This document shows positions 13,201-23,962 of a stretch of 64,000 nt of DNA, in pieces. A model generated the notes under the pieces. The model was not told the origin of the DNA and made no database searches. It saw only the letters and a list, made by a program, of their open reading frames with translations. The DNA is from Apricaphanius iberus (lineage: Eukaryota > Chordata > Actinopteri > Cyprinodontiformes > Aphaniidae). Position numbers and translations under genes: made by a program. The DNA is taken from assembly GCA_028564705.1 (NCBI GenBank), contig JAPXFQ010002706.1:806001-870000 (forward strand), given 5' to 3'. How positions within the stretch are numbered: position 1 is the stretch's first letter; each line of letters opens with the position of its first letter.

Positions 13201-16200
13201 CCTAGCATCCTGAAATACAAAGAACAAGAATAACCTAATTTTACAATTTAAGTTAGTCTAGCGAGGGCATTTGCTGCAAACAGTAAAGAAAAAAAACATT
13301 TAAAAAAAGAAAACCAATAGTGGAATTCAAGAAACAATATTTACCTGATATTTTTATGTCATTGCAAAGTAAGGATTTCGATGCAGATCCTCTTGATTAT
13401 GTATTTATTTATTAATCTATCAAATGCCATAAAATATATACCAAGCCGTTCTTGATCTTTTTAATTTCCCATTCAGAGTATGCTTCAATTATCAATAACA
13501 ATAATTCTCTTTTAGTTAATTCTGTCTCGTTTGAATGTTTAAGGGATAACTTAGCCTCCTATGAATCCTCGTTAATGGTTTCAAAATGTACTCATTTGGT
13601 TTACAGCGCCTCTAAAGAGTCCTGTATTGTTATTTTTTCAAGGGTTTCTTTCTGACAGGTAGGAAAGCTTCCTCTTTTTTAACCTCACGTTAACATCAGA
13701 GTTTGGTTTTCAACATTAACCATTTTACTAAATGGTAAATCTGATTGCATACATCCATTTGATCTTTCCATTTTAGTCTGTCATCCTTACATAGTGTTGG
13801 TTCCTTTTTACTCTGTTAGTCCTGACAAACACTGCAACTAGTACCAGAGTTTTGATTCCGAGGACTCTTGAACCCAATAACTTTTTAAAACCGTTTAAAA
13901 GAATGGCCAAAGAGGTTTAATAGATCAGTGGGAAAATCTAAAACTGTGCGGGATTAAACATAAATTATCTTAATTTAGATAGCATTATTTTACCAGCATA
14001 TTGATCTGATGGGAGATATGAATTGTATGTGTCGTTTGAAAGCATGTTTAAAAACATGTGTGTTGGTTTTTTTAGCTGTGAGTTTTGAATTCTGACAAAA
14101 CCATTTTTTCCCTTGAATGTCAAAAAAATCTGGCTGACTTGTTATATTTGCCTTTTTTTCTATTGTTTTAGCTAACACCTGATCGCCACTTTCTGCTGGA
14201 TTACCATCCCAACTACAGAAATATCATCATTGGAGCAGGATTCTCAGGTATATATGTCAGAAGGTACACAATGAGGGCCCAGGCGGGATTCGATCCCACG
14301 ACTCCTGGGTGAGAATCATGTGCGCTAACCAGTCAGCCAAAGGGATATCCTTGTGGCCAAGTAGCCAGGGCACATCATCAATCGAAGCCATAGTAACAGG
14401 AAGTTGCTAATGTACTCTACCAAACAAAATGGCTAACCCACCCATTAGGTGTTTTTGTGTTCCAGTCACTTTCATGGCCACAGGTGTAAAATACAGCACC
14501 TAAAAATGGTGTTGAAAAACAAATACCATTGAAAATGTTATAATTAAAAAAATTGACAGGAAAATATAGATTATTATCAGATTTTTTTTTTACCAGGTTG
14601 GTCAAATTGGTAGACAACAAAAATGTCTAGCACAACCTCTTTTTGTACTTTTAGAAGACTAACCAAAAATTCCCAACAACATACTCCTAAACCTTGTGGA
14701 AAGCTTTCCCAGAAACACTGAAGCTTTATACCTACTAAGTGTGGGCTGACAGAATATTAAATTCTATGGATTGAGAATAGAATGTCAATCTGTGTGAAGC
14801 CAGACGAGCGAAAACTTTAGGCAATATAGTTGGAGTATGTTTATGTTACATTTGGATGCTGTACTACGGCTCTTTATTCTGTTTTGCAGATCATACGAAC
14901 CTTTAAAACTATCTTTTAAAAGGGGAAGTGGTACATTCTTCTCAGTAAGACAGAGCAATTCTGTGGTACACCACAGCTATAATATTATCGTAAATTGATC
15001 TATAACTCCAATAAATGATATATACTACCTATTTGAAATATTGCACTCATGTCCTAACTTAATGCCTTGAAATTAGCTGCATGTCCCTTTAAGAGCCCGC
15101 GACATTCCCCTTTTGACATGCTGTCTTTAACGTCATCACAACATTCTCGGAGCGCCATCCATCTCAGTCAGTTGACCCGAGTGCGGCTGCCGGTGTACTG
15201 GGCAGGGCTGGGACCGCTACAGCAGGGAATCCGGGGGATCTGTAAACACCGGCCCCTCTCTGCGTTAGCAGGCCCAGTTTGAGGAACCCGCTGTCCATTT
15301 CTCTGCGGTTTATAAAAGTGTACGACATAATATGTGAGCGGCTTGGGACATGCTGTGGTGGAGCTACTGCAAGGCCTCGGTCGAGTTAATTCCTCCAGAG
15401 AGGTTGTCCGGGTGAGGAAGCTATTCATGCACTGCAAAAACTGTCCGTCCAACCAAGTCCAACAATCTTGTTTCCTGGCAAAACGTATTTTAGATCTCGT
15501 TTTCAGACTTATATACTTAATAAGAGCAGAAGGTGTTAGATTATTAATCTTATTAAGAGAATATATGTCTTATTTTGACAATTCTTACCAAGTGCAATCG
15601 TCTTACTGCACTGGCAGATACTCAATTAGTGAAATAATCTGCCAGTGCAGGAAGACAATTGCACTTGGTAAGAATTCTCAATATAAGACAAATCTTCTCC
15701 AAACATTAATGATATAAGACCGTCTGCTCTTGCTTAGGATATAGGTCTCAAAACAAGATCTAAAATACTTTTTGGCTGAAAGCAAGATATTTTGACTTGG
15801 ATAAATGGACAGTTTTTGCAGTGTACTGTGGATTTTACTGTCTTGTTGCTCATGTAACAACTAGTAAACATCACATGAAACTTTGTAGTCATAGTCTTTG
15901 TGATGTCTGTATGCTGCCGTTTACATGTCTTGTGATCACAATGAGGAACAGACCATGGTGTAATTTATTGTTTTTGAAGCAATGATTGATTAATAGTCTG
16001 ATATTGACAGACATAACAAAGCGACCCATAGCTTTATGGAAGCTAAAATGAGGACAAGCTCCCACTTACCCTCCAGTTGTGCAGTGCTTTACAGGAAGAT
16101 TCCAGATTTGGATCTTGATAACAAACCCAGATTGTCTCCATTTATATCCCTCCAGGCTTTTTTATCCTTTAAGCGATGCTCTGGATATGACGAAGGAAAA

Positions 16201-17082
16201 TTTATCAGAAAATGGTATGTCCAGATATCTCAGCTCCGGGAAACGGTCCGCTCCAACAGCTTCTAAAGTTTTTTAAGTTATCCCAGGGGGATAAAAAGTT
16301 TTAAAAAGTCAACTCCATTTGATTATGCACCTGCCTGCCAGTGTGGCGCTGAAGCTGTGAGTCACGAGACGTTCTGAGCTCTATATACTGATTTAAATGT
16401 TCTGCTTTTGTGCGTGGGGAGCGGGGGAGGGAGGGCTGTGAACAGACGTGCGGTAATCAAAATGTAAGGGCGTTGCTGGGAGGGGAGGGCATAGCCAGGA
16501 CGACTCTGGCATTAAGTTCTCCACATGGCGGCCGTGAGAGTTTTAAAAGATCACTCGAACATATATAAAGTAACCGAAGAGACACTTATGACATGTATTG
16601 GGAATGACATAAGAATGTGATGAAAAGCTTTAAAAAGTGGATTTTACATCCCACCCCCTCTTTAAGTATTTTTAAAATCAGCGGTCACTTCTGACACCTA
16701 CATATATGTTTTGAATTACAGGAATATATTCTTTGTTTGTTTTGAGCAAAAAATATAAATAATTTCTAGTGTTGATTTAGGCCTTAAAATACTAATACAA
16801 ATTATCAAACCTCTATATGATTCAAGTATGACTGAATTCTATGTAGTGAATCTCCCAAAATATTAATTTATCAGAAGAGTTGCTGTCTTTGTGGTGGAGA
16901 ACTTTCTGTGACAAGGATAAACATTTCTTACAACTTATTCCTGTTCTTTAGGTCATGGATTCAAGTTTGGACCAGTCATTGGCAAACTTCTGTGTGAGCT
17001 CAGCCTGGGAGAAGTGCCCTCCTTCGACCTTTCACCTTTCAGAATCAGACGTTTCCAGTCAAAGACCAAATCAGCTCTGTAG
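4054..17082 (+). CDS. pipox: PIPOX, peroxisomal sarcosine/pipecolate oxidase, 3' five exons (partial)
   Basis: Five exons (4054-4236, 8598-8750, 9239-9388, 14172-14247, 16952-17082) join in frame through GT-AG introns and end in TAG. They encode about 230 residues, roughly the C-terminal 60% of a protein usually near 390 residues. The enzyme is a flavoprotein of the monomeric sarcosine oxidase family; it oxidises sarcosine, L-pipecolate and related N-methyl or cyclic amino acids, giving H2O2 in peroxisomes. Visible signatures are [18 protein letters not shown], the ESCMYT segment whose Cys is the covalent flavin site in this family, and GAGFSGHGFK split across the last intron. The N-terminal FAD-binding GxGxxG exon is upstream of the window. 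The C-terminus is SAL, an unusual PTS1-like tripeptide (human PIPOX ends AHL). The gene converges on MYO18A, as on human 17q11.2. All introns carry transposons, but the exons are intact. Confidence 0.93.
4560..4640 (-). repeat. L2-type LINE 3' tail
   Basis: attcaattcacttttatttatatagcgcc and then catctcaagacag are the reverse complement of the end of the L2 copy at 8460-8530. Confidence 0.65.
4680..5282. repeat. Inverted repeat pair, arms about 185 bp
   Basis: 4680-4862 and 5093-5282 are diverged reverse complements sharing gagatgtttagatccatt, a cagcctctgaataaggca-like block and cctcatttcacc. The spacer is about 230 bp. Likely a foldback transposon or two head-on copies of one repeat. Confidence 0.6.
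5420..5436. repeat. (CA)n microsatellite
   Basis: A short pure CA run within PIPOX intronic DNA. Confidence 0.8.
5662..6030. mobile_element. 369-bp MITE with TTA target duplication
   Basis: Ends are TGCTGCGTTCAGACC and its exact reverse complement GGTCTGAACGCAGCA. TTA flanks both sides (5659-5661, 6031-6033). This fits a PIF/Harbinger-derived MITE. Confidence 0.8.
6838..8535 (+). mobile_element. L2-type LINE, 5'-truncated, broken reverse transcriptase
   Basis: The reading starts [16 protein letters not shown] and includes [10 protein letters not shown] (the usual YADD box altered to YSDD), then [31 protein letters not shown] and [19 protein letters not shown]. Stops interrupt it near 7020 and 7565, so it is dead. 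The 3' part (7840-8000) is a degenerate minisatellite with gctaggaagagatagg units. The end, aagtgccttgagatgaca through aaactgaaatgaattgaatt, is the family's tail. Confidence 0.9.
8598..8750 (+). CDS. pipox: PIPOX exon, 51 codons
   Basis: The acceptor is tttaaatgcag and the donor gtaagt. Its reading, starting [11 protein letters not shown] and ending NEYPGLVK, matches the PIPOX segment that continues LPLQ-(T)LRINVCYW in mammals. It lies 63 bases downstream of an L2 retroelement tail, yet the exon is undamaged. It is phase 0 on both sides. Confidence 0.92.
9239..9388 (+). CDS. pipox: PIPOX exon with flavin-attachment Cys, 50 codons
   Basis: The acceptor is gtgttttcag and the donor gtaagg. It encodes [15 protein letters not shown] through VVVESCMYT. 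In monomeric sarcosine oxidases the Cys of the CMYT segment carries the covalent 8-alpha-S-cysteinyl FAD, and that residue is present here. Phase 0 at both ends. Confidence 0.92.
9389..10375. other. pipox: PIPOX intron, no gene seen
   Basis: AT-rich intron with no coding frame or element end that I recognise. Confidence 0.5.
10505..12412 (+). repeat. Dispersed fish repeat split by a hAT element
   Basis: 10530-10632 (gccagtccatcgcaggacaa) and 12197-12412 (ggagaacatgcaaactcc, gggccgggacacgaatcc) are the two halves of one common fish repeat. Fragments of the same family lie at 27436-27560 and 53195-53350. Confidence 0.7.
10633..12188. mobile_element. Non-autonomous hAT element with perfect 8-bp target duplication
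   Basis: Ends are CAGGGCCGGC and its reverse complement GCCGGCCCTG. The 8-base ATGCACGC is present on both sides (10625-10632 and 12189-12196), as hAT insertion produces. Length 1556 bp; no transposase frame. Confidence 0.88.
12861..14171. other. pipox: PIPOX intron, no gene seen
   Basis: AT-rich intron. No repeat family end or coding frame stands out. Confidence 0.5.
14172..14247 (+). CDS. pipox: PIPOX exon, [10 protein letters not shown] to GAGFS
   Basis: This 76-base exon, too short for an ORF scan, follows a tattgttttag acceptor and ends one base into a Gly codon before gtatat. It continues CMYT with [25 protein letters not shown]. The Gly-rich GFSGHGFK motif near the flavin is completed by the next exon. 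A tRNA-like SINE relic begins within about 30 bases of the donor. Confidence 0.92.
14274..14352 (-). repeat. tRNA-like SINE head or tRNA pseudogene
   Basis: The - strand has TTGGCTGACTGGTTAGCGCA (A-box-like) and GGGATCGAATCCC (B box with T-stem). The acceptor stem does not pair well, so a working tRNA is unlikely. Confidence 0.5.
14914..16667. mobile_element. Non-autonomous TIR element carrying a foldback MITE
   Basis: Left end tttaaaaggggaagtggtac and right end catcccaccccctctttaag are diverged inverted repeats. The interior is GC-richer than its surroundings (15100-15420, 16330-16560) and has short frames that I do not accept as genes. Confidence 0.6.
15428..15826. mobile_element. Foldback MITE (cactgcaaaaactgt ends)
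   Basis: Ends CACTGCAAAAACTGTCC and, reversed, CACTGCAAAAACTGTCC. The centre is a near-perfect hairpin: caattcttaccaagtgcaat with tgcactggcagat at 15580-15621, and its complement at 15646-15687. Almost the whole 400 bp can fold on itself. Confidence 0.8.
16952..17082 (+). CDS. pipox: PIPOX terminal coding exon
   Basis: It follows a ctgttctttag acceptor and starts [18 protein letters not shown], then [16 protein letters not shown] and TKSAL before TAG. The start completes the Gly codon of the previous exon. The last three residues, SAL, replace the AHL or SKL type PTS1 expected for a peroxisomal enzyme. Confidence 0.93.
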
Positions 17083-17500
17083 GGTTGGGACTGGTTTCAC
17101 AGTCTAACAGTTTTATCCTTTAAAATCATTGTTATAATCCACAGCCAATCATTAATTTATTTGTTTTAGCCAGTGCTAGAGTTCCTAAAGACATTTAGTT
17201 TTTTCATATCCAGGTTTAGAAGTGTTTGACAGATTTCTGTTTTACTTTCCCTAAATAGTTGAAGTGACTATTTATCCAAACTAAATAAAGTTTAAACCTT
17301 AGTAACAACCAGACTAGAATCTTATTACGAAGCAGAAAAGCTAAATACACTTTTAGAATAAAATAATTTCACAAGAAGAAAGTGGAAATACATAATTTGA
17401 GCAAAAGTTTTCCCTTCTGGTCACTTTGAAATGTTTTAATATTCAGACCTTGCATTTTCTTGTCTTACTTGGATGTTAATATGTAAGGGAATAAAACTAT
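17083..17500 (+). other. pipox: PIPOX 3' UTR with two AATAAA signals
   Basis: AT-rich sequence after the PIPOX stop contains AATAAA at 17284-17289 and again at 17490-17495. The first would give a 3' UTR of about 220 bases, the second about 430. Which is used cannot be told from sequence. Confidence 0.6.
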
Positions 17501-18018
17501 TAACTGACTAAACTCTGATTAAAATTGAACAGAAAATGTCTCAAGTCTAAATGTTAATGTTGAACCACAGTTATTTCATCCGTCATCGGATATGTCTCCT
17601 AATGGAAATTTTTACATGCAAGATATACCAGCCACCCTTGGAGCTTCCTCTTTATGACAAGAACTTTAATCCAAGAGTCAAAACGACCATAATTAATTTC
17701 ATTCTTCATTTTCCTGATCTTCTGAATATTTTGTTAATCATTGCGCTTTCCTTTTGAGGATAACCTAAGGATGGAAAACTCAAAACCTCAGTTTCTATTA
17801 AATCTCTTCAAATCTCTTAGCCACCAGTTTGAGTCAGTTCTTCAAACATGACAGAAGCTGCTTAGGACCATCCACATCTTAAGTAAGATGCATTAAAATT
17901 TTTACCTTTTTACCCAAATTAGGAAATTTTATTGTAACTGGAAAGAGAAGATTTTGGCAGTTGCCCATAAACCCACAGATGTCAATGTCCTGAAAACAAA
18001 AATGTAAAAAAGGCACCT
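17501..18018. other. Intergenic sequence, no gene seen
   Basis: Lies between the PIPOX poly(A) signals and the next repeat. It contains the first copy of a 45-bp direct repeat (17614-17660) whose second copy is at 18643-18690. Confidence 0.5.
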
Positions 18019-18390
18019 TCAATTAATTTCAGTTTATTTATATAATGCCGATACACAACAGAATTCATCTCAAGTCATTTTACAAGAAAATCATTTAAAT
18101 ACAATCATATATACATTTCAATCAGTTTTAAAATTTTGTATTTAAATAATCTAAGCAGATTGCCTCGAGTCATTGATTAGAGGTTTTGCTCCGCTGATGC
18201 AGACTCCAACCACAGCAATCCTCTCAGCATTCCCTCATACTGAGTAAGCATGTAGCGACCGCGGAGAGGAAAAACTCCGCTTTAACAGGAAGAAAACGCC
18301 AGCAGAACCTGGCTCCGTACGAGCGACCATCGGCCACAACCATCAGGGGGTTCAAGAAAACAGAGAAGAGACAAAAAAGAACAAAAGGAA
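18019..18390 (-). repeat. L2-type LINE 3' UTR
   Basis: Reverse complement of the L2 tail (ttcagtttatttatataatg, then the aggaaaaactccgctttaac block), matching the 3' UTR of the copy at 6838-8535. Confidence 0.65.
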
Positions 18391-19219
18391 CTGATGTAAG
18401 AGTACATTTTTGTATTAAAGAAAGTGAGAAGTTGATAAAAGGACACAGACACTGTGAGCTTCATCTCAGTTGATGGCACACTCCAGCAAGGCATTTCAGC
18501 TAAGGACGATGCCATACCAAGTGTAGCTTCTAAGGAGACTGAGGGGGAAAAAAACAGTCCAAACAGAGTAAAAAAATAGTAAAAGGAGGCTGGTGGGAGT
18601 GAAGCAGACATAGTTAAGTTGTAATTCCAAACATGCACTGATTACATGCAAGATATACCAGACACCCTTGAAGCTTCCACTTTATCACTTACGTTTGTCT
18701 TAGATGTCATATGCCGTCTACTGTTATTGCTGGGTCGCATTTCCGGCTCTCTTAACCTCTCGATGGAGTGTGGGTGGGGTCGGGGTTATGGTTGTAGAGA
18801 AGTTTGATTATAGTTGGATAATCTGAGCTATTGGATTATTCGGCTTCTGAAACTCTAGTTTGGTTCAACTCGATCTGGACTAAGGTGTATACATGCATTT
18901 TAAAAGTCTGATTTCAGTCGGACAAAGGTAATAATTAAATTTTCTCTTGCTACATGTTAACATACTGATTGAGACATGAGAGACAGAGCCAGGGACAACA
19001 GTCTGGCTGGCCTTTGCTGTTGAGGATTTTTTTGACTTGCTGAGGTGTTTGGAGATGTACTGCTATGTTGTGACAGAAATGTTCACCTGTCAAGTGTCTG
19101 ACTTAGGGTGGGTGCTGTTGATCTTTAGCATTTTTATGACCCACATGTTTTTGCAGCTCCAGTAAGCAATTTAGCAAGGAACTTGGAGAGTGACCTGAAC
19201 AAAGAAGCTTTTGGGTGAG
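18391..19219. other. Intergenic, no gene seen
   Basis: No coding frame with recognisable content. Confidence 0.4.
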
Positions 19220-19990
19220 TCAATCTTCTGCAACAGGGAAATAGGCAAAATAGCTTATATTGTTTGTGAATTCAAAATGTCCTATGTGTACAGGAGTTAC
19301 TGTGTGAAGAAAAAAAAGGAAGTCATGATGGAATACTCCCCTGCAACCCAGTTTCCTTAGGGAGGGGATCAAGCTCTGCTTTACAGTGTCACAGTACATG
19401 TTGGCACTAATGGTTCCCTCAGTGAACTGTAGCTTGCCACAGCCAGCGCCGCTCATGGAGCCCCAAACCATGACACTCTCACCACACTGCTCACACAGTT
19501 GTCTTTGCACTCCTTACCACATAAGCTTGACACCATTTGAATCAAATAAGTTTAAGTCGGTCACATCAGAACGTGGTTCTTGTAATCCATGTCCTTATTC
19601 TGCTCGTCTTCAGCAAACTATTAGTAGGGAGAGGCTTCCTTCTGGGATGACAGCCATGGAGACCAAGTAGATGATATGTGCAACGTATGGTCCAAGCGCT
19701 AACAGGCTACCCTCCCATCCTCATTCGTTGCAATGCTGGGACCATTCATACATGTATTTTCAAATAACAACCTCTGGAATTGCATGCACTCAATGTCTTT
19801 GGTTGCCCATGGCGAGGCCTTTTCTGAGTAGAACCTGTCCTGTTAAACCGCTGTATGGTCTTGGCCACTGTGCTTCACCTCAGTTTCAAGTTGTTGAAGA
19901 TCTACTTATAGCCTGGAATATCTTCATATATAGAAACAATTCTTTTTCAGATTCTCATACAGTTCTCTTCTCTTGAGGTGCCATGTTGAA
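19220..19990 (-). pseudogene. Decayed Tc1-like transposase
   Basis: The - strand reads GESVMVWGSMSGAGCGKLQF then TEGTISANMYCDTVKQSLIP, the segment around the second catalytic Asp of Tc1 transposases. Upstream parts appear only as fragments in other frames, with stops. No terminal repeats were recognised. Confidence 0.7.
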
Positions 19991-20324
19991 CATTCATTAG
20001 ACAGTAGGCGGAAAAAGTGTGAAAGCAACACCATCAAATTGAATACACTTTTTTATGGGCAAATTTAAACTGTTAGGCTGTAGTTTACACTGAATGTTGT
20101 AGCCTACTTACTTTGGTGTGTTCTAGTCAACATTCTATCCCCAAGCTAACAAAGTAGCATGTCCAAAATAATAAAACGGGTTAAAATAAAACTGAACAAA
20201 TAATCATCTCATCCCTACACTTACAAAGGTTATGGGACATTTGTCCAGTAATCTAACATAATATAACAAGCTAACATTACCATCGACTAAATGCTAATTA
20301 AAACAACAAAATTTTCACGTCAGA

Positions 20325-20430
20325 GTCTGAATTCAAGTTCGAAAGTTACAAGTCCAAGTGCAAATCATCTGCGTGCTGCTCGAGTCAAGTCAAAAGTCCC
20401 TCAAGAGTGACTCAAGTCAGGACTTGAGTA
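20325..20430. repeat. CAAGTC-rich dispersed repeat
   Basis: Degenerate caagtc units (gagtcaagtcaaaagtccc, gactcaagtcaggacttgag). The same family is at 57640-57860. Confidence 0.6.
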
Positions 20431-22220
20431 CTCTCTCTTCTTGTATGCATAGGTATATATTTCAGTCTTGGGATTCATGTTGTATGTGTTGGACGGGTCA
20501 GAAACTTTAGACTAGGATAAATAATAGTCCAAATTAGGAGATCTAGTAGAATAACCAGAATCCAGGATGGCAGACAGCAACAAAACACTCACAGTCAGAT
20601 AACCTGAGTCAAAGGCACTTCAAGTTAATAACTACGATTTATTTACAATATTGTAAAGATAAAGTTAACAAGTGGCATGGTTTTCAGTGAAAAAAAAAGA
20701 AGCAAGAAAGTGTTCTTGAGCTAAAACTAATTATACATTTTGTATATAAATACAGTGTGCAGTAAAAGTTTAGTCTTAATGTTAGGCCCCCCCAAAATTA
20801 GGTTCACGTCAGTAAAAATACGCCTTTTGATTTCAGATATATTAAGCTTCCAAAAACCATACATTATAAAATTCCACCCTAATGAACTTGCAGACGTAAA
20901 ACATACGGAACATTCAGACATAAAACAGCTTCCACACTTTTTCCAATGACACTCATTACCAAACATAAAGAGGCTGAGCACATATTAAAATTAAAGAAAA
21001 ATGTTCCTTGTTACTCAAAATTGAAATGAACAAAATGTGACCCACATTACAACACCCAATGGGCTTAAGCTGAGCATGTTTTTGGTTCCACTGTCCCCAG
21101 GGTTAGTTGAGAACAATGGAGGATCCATATCAGAACCAATGAAAAGGTGAAAATGTAACGCCTTTTGTGGGAGCAGCTTGTCCTACAAAGGATTAGTGTG
21201 ATTTTGTGATACTCTGTAAATCAGACTGACTGTGCTGACCACTGTGCACTAGAGAACCTGTACCCAGTCGTTTGGCTTTACCTAACCAAACACACACATT
21301 AACACACACAAAATGCACTGTTCTTTCTCCCCCTCAACTTCTCACCACCAGCTGACACTTTGGTTCTGCACACTAAACATGTTCCTGTGTGCTCCATCAA
21401 TCCTTTTAACAATTTTCAAGCCAGTTCCTTATTACACATGTACACCATATGAATATACAACTCTGACTCTCATTTTGAGTCGGCATAATGACATCATTCA
21501 GTTTTTTTATTTAAGTTAAGTAGTTACACAATTCACACACACTCAGCAGAAACGTGAAGCTAAATAAAATGCCAGAAACTAGAAGCACCATCTTGAACTA
21601 GCCTTTTCATGAAATAGTGGCTACTGGGATGGGTGTGTTATCTGTTTAGGCTGATCAGTGGTTTTCAGCAATGTTGCAGGATAAGCTGTGTTTTTGTTAC
21701 CTTTCCCAGATCACAATTCGGAATGATGCATTAAATTCCAATAGTCATATCAGCGCAATAGCTGCAGAGCTGGAATATTACTGCAACATACTGTAACATA
21801 AAACATTATCGAAAAGTTGTCTCAGGAGATTTCTTTGCATGTTGATTATCTAATCCATTAATTACAGAGGGCTGGTTGTCTCACTGTTTTACTCTACTGT
21901 ATATTTCTCATAAACCAAAGATATTTCAAGACTGTGATAAAAGGTTATTACTGGGCAAAGAAACTGTTACCCACTGTGACAACCTACCCCATGTTGGGGT
22001 TGGTTTTCCCGATAGATTTCAATAGGGGTTCCTTTGAAAAGCTTATTTCTTGAAATTGTGTAATTTTTTTTCTTTTTGTATTAAAATGACGACAAATGTA
22101 TTTAGTCTTGGAATAAATAATCTCTATAAATGCCACGTTCCTTGTGTTCAATCCCCTAAATTTTGTAAGGTATGGTATTATTCTGGTGGGTGGTAAAGTA
22201 AAGGAATGTGGGTGTCGTGC
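20431..22220. other. Region downstream of MYO18A, possible 3' UTR
   Basis: No gene seen. AATAAA occurs on the - strand at 20638-20643 and near 21506, so a very long MYO18A 3' UTR is possible but unproven. Confidence 0.35.
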
Positions 22221-22221
22221 T

Positions 22222-22256
22222 GAAAAATATTGACTTGAAAAAAGCAAGTCAATATT
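22222..22256. repeat. Hairpin, 13-bp perfect stem
   Basis: aaatattgacttg and its exact complement flank aaaaaag. Confidence 0.75.
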
Positions 22257-22721
22257 TTTATTTTTACAAAAAGTTATTATTATAATTTTTTTTTTACAAA
22301 AACGTTAACGAAAAATTGTTCCTAATGCTCAAAATGCATGCAAATGTAATGGGACTTTTGAATGCTTTTCCAGTTGATTTTTCTGAACTATTGTTTCAAC
22401 TGTTAGCTTTCTGTCAAAGTCCAACAACCCAAGAGATGAGCCTTCACAGACATTTCGATTACAATTCCTGATCGTTTTCCCCGCTAAAGAAACAGAAATA
22501 TTAACTACTTTAATACTAGCATATAAGAGCTGACACAAATATTTGATTTGCAGTGTGACAAACAGCCCCATGTGACCTCTTGACAAAAAAATAATCAAGC
22601 TAAGATATTTAGCAAACTTAAAAAAATGTTAGCTCAAAGTAAAGCTTGATTAATTAGTGCTTTTTAAAAAGCTAATATCTTAGAAACTTTTAATAGAACA
22701 CCAAAATGAAAAATCACTAAC

Positions 22722-23962
22722 CCATATAAATATATGAAGAGAAAATAGACTCACAAGATTTGTGTGTGCATAATACCTGATTTGTAACTTGTGTCAGCCT
22801 GTTTGTGTGTAACTTTGGGTACTTGTATGTGTAAAACCTTATTTGTAAACCGTAATATACATTTTGTGTATTTTGGGTACTTGTAAGTGTTTGGTAAAAT
22901 GTACACTCAAATATAAAAAAGATACGAATACAAAATCCAATTTCAATTTACACTAACTTAAAAATAACTATGAATTCAAAACGTATCCTACACATGCACA
23001 GGCTATATGCACCAATCACCTGATACACACAGACAAAACTAAATTTACACACAAATCAGAATTACAACTGCACAAAGGATTCTGAGACTCATTTCACGTA
23101 TGGAGATTTGTGCGCAAGTGATGCGTTTAAATGCCTGCAGAATGCTGGGTGATCCGATTATTCTTATTGCGTCCCTCTAAACGATATGCCACTGTGCATT
23201 ACCGCATTAAAAAGAAGCAGGAAAAACTTCTAAGTCATCCAAATACACTTAGGACTAAACACAAACAAATGAGTGAATCATAACATCAAACTTAGTGTCT
23301 TATGAACGCAAACACTGTCAGTTGTTTGTCTGCTGTCTGCGAGCCGAGACTGCCAACATCCACACCTGTGGTGCATTCATGGTTGCATGGGAAATCCTAT
23401 AAACTACCCATTTGTACACAGTTTCAAAGCAAATTATTTGATATTCATGACAGGAAGCTGTTTCAATTTAAATAAACAAATTTTAAATTTTAAGAGGGAA
23501 AGCAAAGAATAGTCAGATCACCCAGCATTCTGCCAGCATTTAAACACATCACTTACGCACAAATCTCCAGACGTGAAATCTCACAACCCTTTGTGCAGTT
23601 TTAACTCTGATCTGTGTTTGAATGTAGTTTTGTCTGTGTGTATCGGGTGATTGGTGCATATATACTTAATGATTTGAGTGTGTAGATGTTTTGAATTCGT
23701 AGCTAGTTTTAAGTCAGTGTAATTTGAAAATGTGCCTGTTTAAATGGATTTTGTATTCATATCGGGTTTTTTTTTTATATATGTGTACATTTTACCAAAC
23801 ACTTGCACGTACCCCCAGTTACACACAAAATGATTTTACGGTTTATAAATCAGGTTTTACACATACAAGTACCCAAAGTTACACACAAACAGGCTGACCC
23901 AAGTTGCAAATCAGATATTACGCACACACAAATCTTGAGTCTATTATCTCTCCATATAAATA
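22722..23962. mobile_element. Foldback element with inverted repeats of about 430 bp
   Basis: 22730-23165 is mirrored by 23515-23955. Shared blocks include gtcagcctgtttgtgtgtaa, tttgggtacttgtatgtgta, gaatgctgggtgatc and ccaatcacctgatacacaca-like sequence. The spacer is about 340 bp with no coding frame. It lies just downstream of the MYO18A stop, so it could be transcribed in a long 3' UTR. Confidence 0.8.

Noticed and set aside
14274..14352. A functional tRNA gene on the minus strand
   Set aside because: A- and B-box-like blocks are present, but the acceptor stem does not pair, so a SINE or pseudogene is more likely.
15067..15452. Short frames in the GC-richer part of a TIR element as genes
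   Set aside because: They lie in a repetitive element, overlap on both strands, and have no known domain.
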